Shown: piece by piece, positions 1 through 5,317 of the stretch
How the letters are laid out: the number at the start of each line of letters is the position of its first letter
Numbering within the stretch: the stretch's first letter is position 1
Source: Moraxellaceae bacterium UBA2031
Lineage (GTDB): Bacteria; Pseudomonadota; Gammaproteobacteria; Pseudomonadales; Moraxellaceae
Length of the DNA: 6,512 nucleotides
Reading direction: 5' to 3'
NCBI GenBank assembly: GCA_002333145.1
Contig: DDBN01000098.1
Span: 1,015 to 7,526 of the forward strand
Position numbers and translations under genes: made by a program
The notes under the pieces: model-generated
The model's database searches: none
Told to the model about the DNA's origin: nothing
The model's input: only the letters and a program-made list of their open reading frames with translations

Positions 1-275
1 GTTTTGAACATTCGCCGGGCAATCTCGCAGGCCACCATATTGACCTCATCACTTGCCGTGACGGCAATTAGCATCTCGGCTTCCCGAGCGCCGGCTTTGA
101 CCATGATGTTGGGGTGCGATGCTTTGCCACAAACCGTCGCAATATCATAGCGCTCGGACAGATCCTTCAGCGCTTCGGCGTCGGTATCCACCACAGTAAT
201 GTCATTGTCTTCACTCGCCAGGCTAGCGGCGAGTGTGGCGCCGACCTGACCGGCACCAAGAATCATGATTTTCAT
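1..275 (-). CDS. trkA: Trk potassium uptake regulator TrkA, N-terminal part (cut by window edge)
   Basis: TrkA is a cytosolic peripheral protein that binds NAD(H) and gates the TrkH/TrkG potassium channel. Ninety-one codons are visible. They begin MKIMILGAGQVGATLA, a Rossmann nucleotide-binding loop (GxGxVG, residues 7-12), followed by the acidic end of beta-2 in ITVVDTD (about 26-32), then ASHPNIM and AVTASDEVNMVAC, all close to E. coli TrkA from memory. The full protein is normally about 458 residues, so the second Rossmann half and both TrkA-C domains lie to the left of the window. The start is fixed by a strong ribosome site, AGGAAGGAG (281-289), 5 nt before the ATG. In E. coli trkA directly follows rsmB. 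Here a START-domain gene and a terminator lie between them, so trkA probably needs its own promoter or read-through. I see only a weak candidate -10 (CATAAT, 301-296) without a convincing -35. Confidence 0.96.
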   Translation of the reverse strand, partial: MKIMILGAGQVGATLAASLASEDNDITVVDTDAEALKDLSERYDIATVCGKASHPNIMVKAGAREAEMLIAVTASDEVNMVACEIARRMFK

Positions 276-291
276 CGTATCTCCTTCCTGA

Positions 292-304
292 GGCCATTAT
301 GGCC
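292..304. repeat. Perfect 13-bp palindrome upstream of trkA
   Basis: The sequence GGCCAT-T-ATGGCC is a perfect inverted repeat with a one-base centre. It lies just upstream of the trkA ribosome site (281-289). On the minus strand it contains CATAAT (301-296), a possible -10 hexamer, so it could be an operator over a trkA promoter or a small hairpin next to the ribosome site. The core resembles the neighbouring terminator hairpin (355-368), which also reads GGCCATT followed by GGCC. The repeat is certain; any function is a guess. Confidence 0.4.
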
Positions 305-345
305 CGAGCGATGACAAACGTATTGATTAACGACAGTCTGCGGGC

Positions 346-370
346 AAAGAAAAAGGGCCATTCGGCCCTC
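346..370 (-). terminator. Rho-independent terminator after the START-domain gene
   Basis: Read on the minus strand, a 6-bp stem AGGGCC/GGCCCT (369-364 with 359-354) encloses the loop GAAT and runs directly into TTTTCTTT (353-346). The hairpin starts 18 nt after the stop codon of the START-domain gene. It faces the minus strand only, because the plus-strand side has no T-run. It should end transcripts coming from the START gene, and perhaps from the def-fmt-rsmB cluster, before trkA. Confidence 0.75.
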
Positions 371-387
371 GCAGCAATAATATTACC

Positions 388-1056
388 TCACGGCAAGACA
401 TCAGGCTCCTGAATAGCGGGCTGTTGCGACTGTTGGTAGCGCGGTTGGGGAATGACTCGTCTAAGACCACGCAGGGTTTGGTAAGGCGTTTCGTGGATGA
501 GAAGGTTGACGATTGAGTGTGGCAATGTGCCGCCGGGGTCAGCACGGCCCTGCATGGTGACATGAACCATGCCATCGCCAAGGGGGCGGAAGGTCCAGTT
601 GCCGTAGAAGTCACGCATACGCACCAGCCCTAGATTGACGGGATAACTGTCATCCAGCAAGGACTGACTGATGATGTGCACGGTGAGGTTTCCGGTTTGG
701 ACGATACGCCCCGCCACTACCGCATCACGATCTGTGAGTGGCCAAGGGAAATCCGTGACCATGTGTACAACGAACGTTGCTTCCTGGTCGTTACGCTGCA
801 ACACATCCACCCGCTGGGTTCGGTAGATCCAGGTGGCGGCGCGATCGGTATCCATTATCAGTGTTACCAGCCCGGCTAATGTACTGCGCACGGTTGTTTC
901 GGCGCGAAATTCACGCAGAGAGTAGCCGGGTGCTTCGCGCGTCCACACCGTAATCCCATTGGCACTACGGACCTGTGACCAGTCACTTGCCGCCATGCTA
1001 ATGCTAGGCAGTAGCAGGAGTAGTAAGGTCAGCAGTGTCGAGGGCTTTATTTTCAT
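388..1056 (-). CDS. Exported START-domain protein (lipid-binding fold), function unknown
   Basis: The 222-residue product has a Sec signal peptide: MKIK, then a hydrophobic core with six consecutive leucines (11-16), then PSISMA with likely cleavage after Ala22. The mature part looks like a bacterial START-domain (StAR-related lipid transfer) protein: GITVWTREAPG (34-44), DFPWPLTDRD (102-111), MRDFYGNWTF (147-156), and a C-terminal helix with HETPYQTLRGLRRVI (188-202). The last 20 residues are Gln/Pro-rich and probably disordered. START folds carry a hydrophobic ligand in a cavity, but the ligand here is unknown. ATG 1056 is chosen because it begins a clean signal peptide. It has no ribosome site, and an in-frame GTG at 1116 would add 20 residues, MISLCLLILKWPSSSVVAPK. 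The gene lies 103 nt after rsmB and is followed by a terminator. The family call is good; the start is less sure. Confidence 0.85.
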   Translation of the reverse strand: MKIKPSTLLTLLLLLLPSISMAASDWSQVRSANGITVWTREAPGYSLREFRAETTVRSTLAGLVTLIMDTDRAATWIYRTQRVDVLQRNDQEATFVVHMVTDFPWPLTDRDAVVAGRIVQTGNLTVHIISQSLLDDSYPVNLGLVRMRDFYGNWTFRPLGDGMVHVTMQGRADPGGTLPHSIVNLLIHETPYQTLRGLRRVIPQPRYQQSQQPAIQEPDVLP

Positions 1057-1105
1057 TTTTGGGGCGACAACGCTCGATGATGGCCACTTCAGTATAAGCA
1101 GGCAT
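1004..1105 (-). other. Possible 33-codon leader ORF overlapping the START-gene start
   Basis: An ATG at 1105 opens a 33-codon frame beginning MPAYTEVAIIERCRPKNENK and ending TAG at 1006-1004, in a different frame from the START gene. It is preceded by AAGGTGAT (1119-1112), 6 nt upstream. The AGGTGAT part is an exact match to the complement of the usual 16S rRNA 3' end. This is the best ribosome site near the START gene, whose own ATG (1056) has none. It could be a leader peptide that opens or couples translation, or pure chance. I do not recognise the peptide. Confidence 0.2.
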
Positions 1106-1121
1106 AACGATATCACCTTGA

Positions 1122-1150
1122 CCCAAGCGCCGTGACTGTTTGGGCACGGC
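1122..1150 (-). repeat. Overlapping inverted repeats in the rsmB-START spacer
   Basis: GCCGTG/CACGGC (1129-1134 with 1145-1150) can form a 6-bp stem with a 10-nt loop. CCCAA/TTGGG (1122-1126 with 1140-1144) can form an alternative 5-bp stem that uses the loop of the first. The two foldings exclude each other in part. No T-run follows on the minus strand, so this is not a standard terminator. It sits just before the AAGGTGAT ribosome-like site at 1119-1112. Confidence 0.3.
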
Positions 1151-1159
1151 TGCCAACTC

Positions 1160-2455
1160 TTAGGTCAGTCTCTTTTCCAGCAGAGCGAAATAGAACCCGT
1201 CGTGACCACCGCTTTGCGGCAGCAATTGCCGTCCGTGTGAGCGCACCTCCCCTGCCTCAATGGCAACGGGCAGTTCGTGTGCATCGGCGTGGTGGCCAAG
1301 AAAATGGGTGATCTGCTCTTCATTTTCCGCTTTCAGGATGGAGCAGGTGGCATAGAGCAGGCGACCGCCCGGAGAAAGCAAAGGCCATAGTGACGTAAGT
1401 AAGCGTTGCTGGGCTGCCACAGTCTGCGCCACATCACTGGGCCGGCGCAGCAGCTTGATGTCGGGATGACGGCGAATCACGCCGGTTGCCGTACAGGGGG
1501 CATCGAGCAGAATGCGATCAAAGGGCTGACCATCCCACCAAAGGGCCGTGTCACCCGCATCTGCCGTAAGAACCTCGGCCTGCAATTGCAGGCGCCCAAG
1601 ATTCTCATGAATACGTTCATTGCGACGTGCATCGCTATCGATTGCCAGTACGTGGCATTCCGGGCTGTATTCCAGAATATGCGCGGTTTTTCCACCGGGG
1701 GCGGCACAGGCATCGAGTACCCGTTGGCCAGGTTGTGCGGCGAGCAGTACGGCAGCCAGCTGTGCTGCTTCATCCTGTACTGAGAACAGGCCTTCTTCAA
1801 AGCCGGGCAGCTTACGCACATCCCCCACTGCCGCTACGCGCAATCCATCCGGTGCGTACACACACGGTTCGCAGACAATGCCGATGGCTTGTAATTGCTG
1901 GGCATAGTCTTCACGGGTAATGCGACGCCGGTTTACGCGCAGGGTCAGCGGGGCTTCAGTGTTGTTGGCGTCGAGGATAGCAGGTGCCATAGCACCCCAG
2001 TCGCGACGCAACTGTTGCACCAGCCAGTCGGGATGAGCGTGCTTAAAACTCTGTGCCCTTGCTTCCAGCTCATCCTTTTCGCGTTGATAGCGGCGCAAGA
2101 TGGCGTTGAGCAGACCGGTGAGGTTGGCGCGACCCAGTTGGCGAGCGGCCTCAACGGTTTCTCCGATAGCCGCATGGTCAGGGACGCGCAGTTCGCGCAG
2201 TTGGGCTAAGCCAATGAACAGCAAGGCCTCAATGAGTGGCTCGGGAGACTTGGCCAGCAGGGGCTTTAGCATGGCGCGGTAGTGCAGGCTGTGACGGGTA
2301 GCCGTAAAGCAAAGCGTCTGCAGCAGGCCACGATCCTCGGGCCAGCAGGCGGCCAGTGCCGCGGGCAGCGCATCATTAAGTGAGCCTTTGCCAGTCAGTG
2401 TTGGGGCGAGTGCTTGTGCGGCCAGCGCGCGAACGTTCAGTAATGGTTTGCTCAT
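1160..2455 (-). CDS. rsmB: 16S rRNA (cytosine-967-C5)-methyltransferase RsmB
   Basis: RsmB (also called Sun or Fmu) transfers a methyl group from S-adenosylmethionine to C5 of C967 in 16S rRNA. The 431 residues match the roughly 429 of E. coli. The N-terminal part (about 5-135) is the NusB-like RNA-binding domain, with TLTGKGSLNDAL and IGETVEAARQLGRANLTGLLNAILRR (split here at about 97 and 110). The methyltransferase domain follows: FSVQDEAAQLAA (224-235), the SAM loop DACAAPGGKT (248-257), DAPCTATGVIRRHPDIK with Cys321 (motif IV), and YATCS with Cys371 (motif VI, the expected nucleophile). It ends with the usual GGHDGFYFALLEK. Its ATG overlaps the fmt stop as ATGA (2455-2452), the sign of translational coupling; the only ribosome site is a weak TAGG. 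It is the third gene of the def-fmt-rsmB cluster. No damage is seen. Confidence 0.98.
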   Translation of the reverse strand: MSKPLLNVRALAAQALAPTLTGKGSLNDALPAALAACWPEDRGLLQTLCFTATRHSLHYRAMLKPLLAKSPEPLIEALLFIGLAQLRELRVPDHAAIGETVEAARQLGRANLTGLLNAILRRYQREKDELEARAQSFKHAHPDWLVQQLRRDWGAMAPAILDANNTEAPLTLRVNRRRITREDYAQQLQAIGIVCEPCVYAPDGLRVAAVGDVRKLPGFEEGLFSVQDEAAQLAAVLLAAQPGQRVLDACAAPGGKTAHILEYSPECHVLAIDSDARRNERIHENLGRLQLQAEVLTADAGDTALWWDGQPFDRILLDAPCTATGVIRRHPDIKLLRRPSDVAQTVAAQQRLLTSLWPLLSPGGRLLYATCSILKAENEEQITHFLGHHADAHELPVAIEAGEVRSHGRQLLPQSGGHDGFYFALLEKRLT

Positions 2456-3423
2456 GAGCCTAACACCAACCCGGGGGCCAGTTGATCGCGACGGGCATTA
2501 AGCAGTTGCAGGATCGACAGAGGCTTGCCCCCCGGCAATTGCAGGGTCTCTAGTAGCAGCACGCTGCCACCGCCTGCTGCCACGCGCAGCCCATCCCGGT
2601 CGGCGGCGATGATCATGCCGGCTTGTGCGGTGGTGGTTTCTTCAATGGCGCGGCCTTGCCACAGGCGTACCACCTGCCCCCCCAGCGTGGTATAGGCCAC
2701 CGGCACCGGGTTATAGGCACGAATACGGCAGGCCAGTACATCGGCAGGCTGTTGCCAGTCAATTCGGGCTTCTTCCTTCGTCAGCTTGCTAGCATAGGTC
2801 GAGTCGGCATCGTTCTGTGGCTCGCTCGGCAACTCACCCGCCACCAATAGTTCAAGGGCGGCCACCAGGGACTCACCACCGAGCAGGGCCAGACGGTCAT
2901 GCAAGCTGGCGCCGGTGTCATTGGGCGAAATCGGGCAGCGTTCCAGATAACGTTTAGCCCCCGTGTCTAAGCCCGCTTCCATTTGCATGATGGTAATGCC
3001 AGTTTCGCGGTCGCCGGCCAGAATGGCACGCTGGACCGGTGCCGCACCACGCCAGCGAGGCAGCAGTGATGCGTGCACATTGAGGCAGCCCAAGCGAGGG
3101 ATATCCAGCACGTCCTGTGGCAGCAACAAGCCATAGGCTGCCACGATCATTAAGTCAGGTTGCAGTGCCCGCAGCGTGTTGATTGCATCAGCGTCTTTTA
3201 GACTCAGTGGCTGAAAAACAGGGATACGACGCTCCTGAGCCAGGAGCTTGACGGGACTCGCCTTGAGCTCTCGCCCGCGACCTGATGGCCGATCAGGCTG
3301 GGTATACACGGCAATAACCTCGTGCTCCCCTTGCTGCAGCAGGGCTTTCAGGCTTTCCGCGGCAAACGCAGGGGTTCCAGCAAAAACGATGCGTAAGGGG
3401 CTGGTGACAGCGAGCATGTTCAC
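2452..3423 (-). CDS. fmt: Methionyl-tRNA formyltransferase
   Basis: Fmt formylates Met-tRNAfMet using 10-formyltetrahydrofolate, preparing the initiator tRNA. The 323-residue product has the N-terminal formyltransferase domain: RIVFAGTPAFAAESL (11-25), TQPDRPSGRG (41-50), the NVHASLLPRWRGAAP segment with Asn115 and His117 (115-129), and GLDTG with Asp153. These are the three expected catalytic residues. The C-terminal OB-like tRNA-binding domain follows KLTKEEARIDW (213-223), with IRAYNPVP (234-241) and LLNARRDQLAPG (307-318). One oddity is that the residues after LDTG read AKRYLER, where relatives have a Met and further hydrophobic residues. The GTG at 3423 is preferred because AGGA at the end of def lies 9 nt upstream. 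The ATG at 3417 is two codons further in and equally consistent with the protein. The gene begins 5 nt after def and overlaps rsmB by 4 nt. Confidence 0.98.
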   Translation of the reverse strand: MNMLAVTSPLRIVFAGTPAFAAESLKALLQQGEHEVIAVYTQPDRPSGRGRELKASPVKLLAQERRIPVFQPLSLKDADAINTLRALQPDLMIVAAYGLLLPQDVLDIPRLGCLNVHASLLPRWRGAAPVQRAILAGDRETGITIMQMEAGLDTGAKRYLERCPISPNDTGASLHDRLALLGGESLVAALELLVAGELPSEPQNDADSTYASKLTKEEARIDWQQPADVLACRIRAYNPVPVAYTTLGGQVVRLWQGRAIEETTTAQAGMIIAADRDGLRVAAGGGSVLLLETLQLPGGKPLSILQLLNARRDQLAPGLVLGS

Positions 3424-3428
3424 TTGGG

Positions 3429-3935
3429 TTAGTCCTGCATTTTGTGTTGTTTTTCCAGCTTTTTCTTAATGCGTTCACGCTTGAGCGAGGACAGATAATC
3501 CACGAAAAGCTTGCCGCTGAGATGGTCCATCTCGTGTTGAATACAGACCGCCAGCAGGCCTTCGGCGGTTTCTTCGAAGGGCCGTCCATTGCCATCGAGC
3601 GCGGAGATCTTTACATGGGCGGGCCGTTCCACCGTCTCGTAAAAACCCGGCACCGACAGGCAGCCTTCATCATAGGGCTCTTTATCTTCACTGAGCTGGC
3701 TAATGGCTGGATTGATATAGACGCGAGGGGCGTTCCTCTCCTCGGACAAATCCATCACGATAAGCTGGATATGGCGGTCTACCTGAGTGGCGGCCAGGCC
3801 GATGCCCTTGGCCTCATACATGGTTTCCAGCATATCGTTGATGAGCTGGCGGATGCCCGCATCGACCTGTGCCACAGGCATGGCCTTGGTGCGCAGACGG
3901 GGATCGGGATATTCGAGAATCGGGAGCAAGGCCAT
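3429..3935 (-). CDS. def: Peptide deformylase
   Basis: Def removes the N-formyl group from nascent proteins as they leave the ribosome, using a bound metal ion (usually Fe2+). The 168 residues match the 169 of E. coli. All three family motifs are present: motif 1 GIGLAATQ (44-51), motif 2 EGCLS with metal ligand Cys92, and motif 3 QHEMDHL with metal ligands His134 and His138 and catalytic Glu135. The tail is Lys-rich (KRERIKKKLEKQHK), as is common for ribosome-associated type I enzymes. The frame is open up to 4034, but MALLPILEYPDPRLR is the family start, so ATG 3935 is chosen. No clear ribosome site precedes it. It is the first gene of the def-fmt-rsmB cluster and is divergent from the LysM gene, with a probable promoter at 4058-4086. 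Confidence 0.98.
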   Translation of the reverse strand: MALLPILEYPDPRLRTKAMPVAQVDAGIRQLINDMLETMYEAKGIGLAATQVDRHIQLIVMDLSEERNAPRVYINPAISQLSEDKEPYDEGCLSVPGFYETVERPAHVKISALDGNGRPFEETAEGLLAVCIQHEMDHLSGKLFVDYLSSLKRERIKKKLEKQHKMQD

Positions 3936-3988
3936 GATATAGGTCGGTTTTCCAGGGCAGCACACTTGGAGTAACATCCCAAGAATGC

Positions 3989-4017
3989 TTGCTAAGGTGA
4001 TGAAGTTACTGTAAAAG
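3989..4017 (+). promoter_or_regulatory. Candidate sigma-70 promoter toward the LysM gene
   Basis: TTGCTA (3989-3994) and TAAAAG (4012-4017) are separated by 17 bp and each match consensus at 4 of 6 positions. Transcription would start near 4024, leaving a leader of about 115 nt. The site lies inside the expected 5' leader of def, so the two transcripts would overlap head to head. This is a by-eye match only. Confidence 0.35.
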
Positions 4018-4057
4018 TCTGATAATTGCGTCACAGAGTACGGCTTGGCTTCACCCT

Positions 4058-4086
4058 ATTATACGGGTGCAATCTGAAATTGCGAC
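4058..4086 (-). promoter_or_regulatory. Probable promoter of def-fmt-rsmB, with a -10 shared with the opposite strand
   Basis: The minus strand carries a perfect -10 hexamer TATAAT (4063-4058). The best -35 at 17-bp spacing is GTCGCA (4086-4081), a 3 of 6 match. Transcription would begin near 4051, about 115 nt before the def ATG. The same bases read TATTATA on the plus strand (4057-4063), so the element could also serve the LysM gene, although the plus-strand -35 (CAGAGT, 4034-4039) is poor. The exact TATAAT in the divergent gap is what makes this credible. Confidence 0.55.
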
Positions 4087-4139
4087 CGACACCCGGCCGC
4101 CTCGGACAGTCCGGCCTGCCCAGCCTGAAGGGAAACATA

Positions 4140-5249
4140 ATGAAAAAACGTCTTCTGGGAATCGTGGGTGCCTGCCTTATGGCCGGTGCTGTACAGGCGG
4201 ATGCGCCGGTACAGGTGCGGGATTCCGCTCCTGAGCGCTACACCGTCGTGCGTGGCGACACGCTGTGGGATATTTCCAGTCGCTATCTTTCGGACCCTTG
4301 GCGTTGGCCAGAAGTCTGGGAAATCAATCCTCAGGTTCAGAATCCACATCTCATCTATCCCGGTGATGTTCTGCTGCTTTGCCAGATTAAGGGCCGCGCT
4401 GTAGTGGCCGTGGATCTGGGCGGTGGTTGTGCTGAAGTCGAAGAGCGCATTGCCACAGGCAAAACTCCACAGATTATCAGCGGCACAGGGCGTGACCAGA
4501 AGCTGCATCCGCAAATTCGTGTGCAGCCCCTCAGCTTGGCTATTCCAGCGATTCCCCTGCAGGAAATTCAACGCTACCTGAACGGCTCACGTGTCGTCAC
4601 GAAGGCAGAGCTGGATAAGGCACCCTACATTCTTGCTGGCAAGGAAGGACGTATTATCGGGGGAGCAGGCGATAGCGTTTATGTCCGCAACAAGGGTGCG
4701 CAGCTGGATTCTGGCAGCGTCTACGGCGTTTACCGCAGCGGCAAATCTTATATCGATCCGGACACCCGTGAGGTACTGGGATACGAGGCAGAAGATATCG
4801 GTGCCGGTAAGATTATTGCGCTGGATCGCGAAGTTGGCACGCTGGAAATGACCCGGACTACGCAGGAAGTGCGTATCGAGGACAAGGTGCTGTCGAATGA
4901 GAGCGAGCGTATTTCCTCGGTCTTCTACCCCAGCAATCCTGAGGGCGTGAAGCCGGGCCGCATCCTGCGTATTTTTGATAGCTTGGGTTCGGGCGCGCAG
5001 TACAGTGTCATCGTTATCAATCGCGGCGACTTGGATGGTGTAAAATCTGGCCATACGTTTGCGGTATACAAGCGCGGCGAATCTGTGCGTGATCGCGTAA
5101 CCAACGAATACGTGAAGTTGCCTTCTGAGCGTGCTGGCTTGGCTATGGTGTTCCGTACATTCTCCAGAGTGAGCTATGCGCTGGTGCTGCGTTCAACCAC
5201 AGCAGTGAAGGTGGGTGATGAGGTCAAGCCGCCAGTCAGCGGCGACTGA
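4140..5249 (+). CDS. tsaP: LysM-domain periplasmic protein, TsaP-like (type IV pilus secretin-associated)
   Basis: The 369-residue product starts with a Sec signal peptide (MKKRLLGIVGACLMAGAVQA, cleavage after Ala20). A LysM peptidoglycan-binding domain follows at about 33-80: RYTVVRGDTLWDISSRYL, DPWRWPEVWEINPQ and NPHLIYPGDVLLL. The rest (about 125-365) is a long beta-rich region with VYVRN, GSVYGVYRSGK, SSVFYP and KSGHTFAVYKRGE. This fits TsaP, in which LysM anchors to peptidoglycan and the C-terminal part meets the PilQ secretin. The P. aeruginosa equivalent, PA0020, also lies between def and dprA. The mature protein has only two cysteines, 81 and 97, a possible disulfide. The start is fixed by GAAGGGA (4127-4133), 6 nt before the ATG; the open frame further upstream to 4026 has no signal-peptide logic. 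A strong terminator follows. Family and context are clear, but a pilus role in this organism is inferred. Confidence 0.82.
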   Translation: MKKRLLGIVGACLMAGAVQADAPVQVRDSAPERYTVVRGDTLWDISSRYLSDPWRWPEVWEINPQVQNPHLIYPGDVLLLCQIKGRAVVAVDLGGGCAEVEERIATGKTPQIISGTGRDQKLHPQIRVQPLSLAIPAIPLQEIQRYLNGSRVVTKAELDKAPYILAGKEGRIIGGAGDSVYVRNKGAQLDSGSVYGVYRSGKSYIDPDTREVLGYEAEDIGAGKIIALDREVGTLEMTRTTQEVRIEDKVLSNESERISSVFYPSNPEGVKPGRILRIFDSLGSGAQYSVIVINRGDLDGVKSGHTFAVYKRGESVRDRVTNEYVKLPSERAGLAMVFRTFSRVSYALVLRSTTAVKVGDEVKPPVSGD

Positions 5250-5274
5250 TTTCTAAATCGTTTAATCGTTATAC

Positions 5275-5303
5275 CGGGCTGTCTTTTGACGGCCCGTTTT
5301 TTT
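5275..5303 (+). terminator. Strong rho-independent terminator after the LysM gene
   Basis: CGGGCTGTC (5275-5283) pairs with GACGGCCCG (5288-5296) in a 9-bp stem with one U-G wobble and a TTTT loop, followed by seven Ts (5297-5303). It starts 25 nt after the tsaP stop. The dprA ribosome site begins at the very next base, so the terminator lies between two co-directional genes. Confidence 0.92.
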
Positions 5304-5317
5304 GAGGCAAGGATGCC

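Noticed and set aside
1129..1150. Hairpin after rsmB as a rho-independent terminator
   Set aside because: No T-run follows the stem on the minus strand, and the loop is long for a terminator.
3444..3974. A 176-codon plus-strand open frame opposite def
   Set aside because: It lies entirely antisense to a clear def gene with all catalytic motifs, has no ribosome site that I can see, and its protein resembles no family I know. It is a shadow of GC-rich coding sequence.
3936..4034. N-terminal extension of Def by 33 residues
   Set aside because: The family begins at MALLPILEYP. The extra residues match nothing in deformylases, and the extension would cross the probable promoter-proximal leader without a ribosome site.
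4026..4139. N-terminal extension of the LysM protein by 38 residues
   Set aside because: It would bury the signal peptide inside the protein. The ATG at 4140 has a good ribosome site and begins a standard signal peptide.
4161..4175. Possible lipoprotein signal (VGAC, Cys12) in the TsaP-like protein
   Set aside because: The cysteine is too close to the N-terminus, with charged residues within the required hydrophobic stretch, and a normal signal-peptidase I site (VQA) follows at residue 20.
4059..4571. A 170-codon minus-strand open frame opposite the TsaP-like gene
   Set aside because: It is antisense to the signal peptide and LysM region, which are clearly coding on the plus strand, and shows no domain or start signal.
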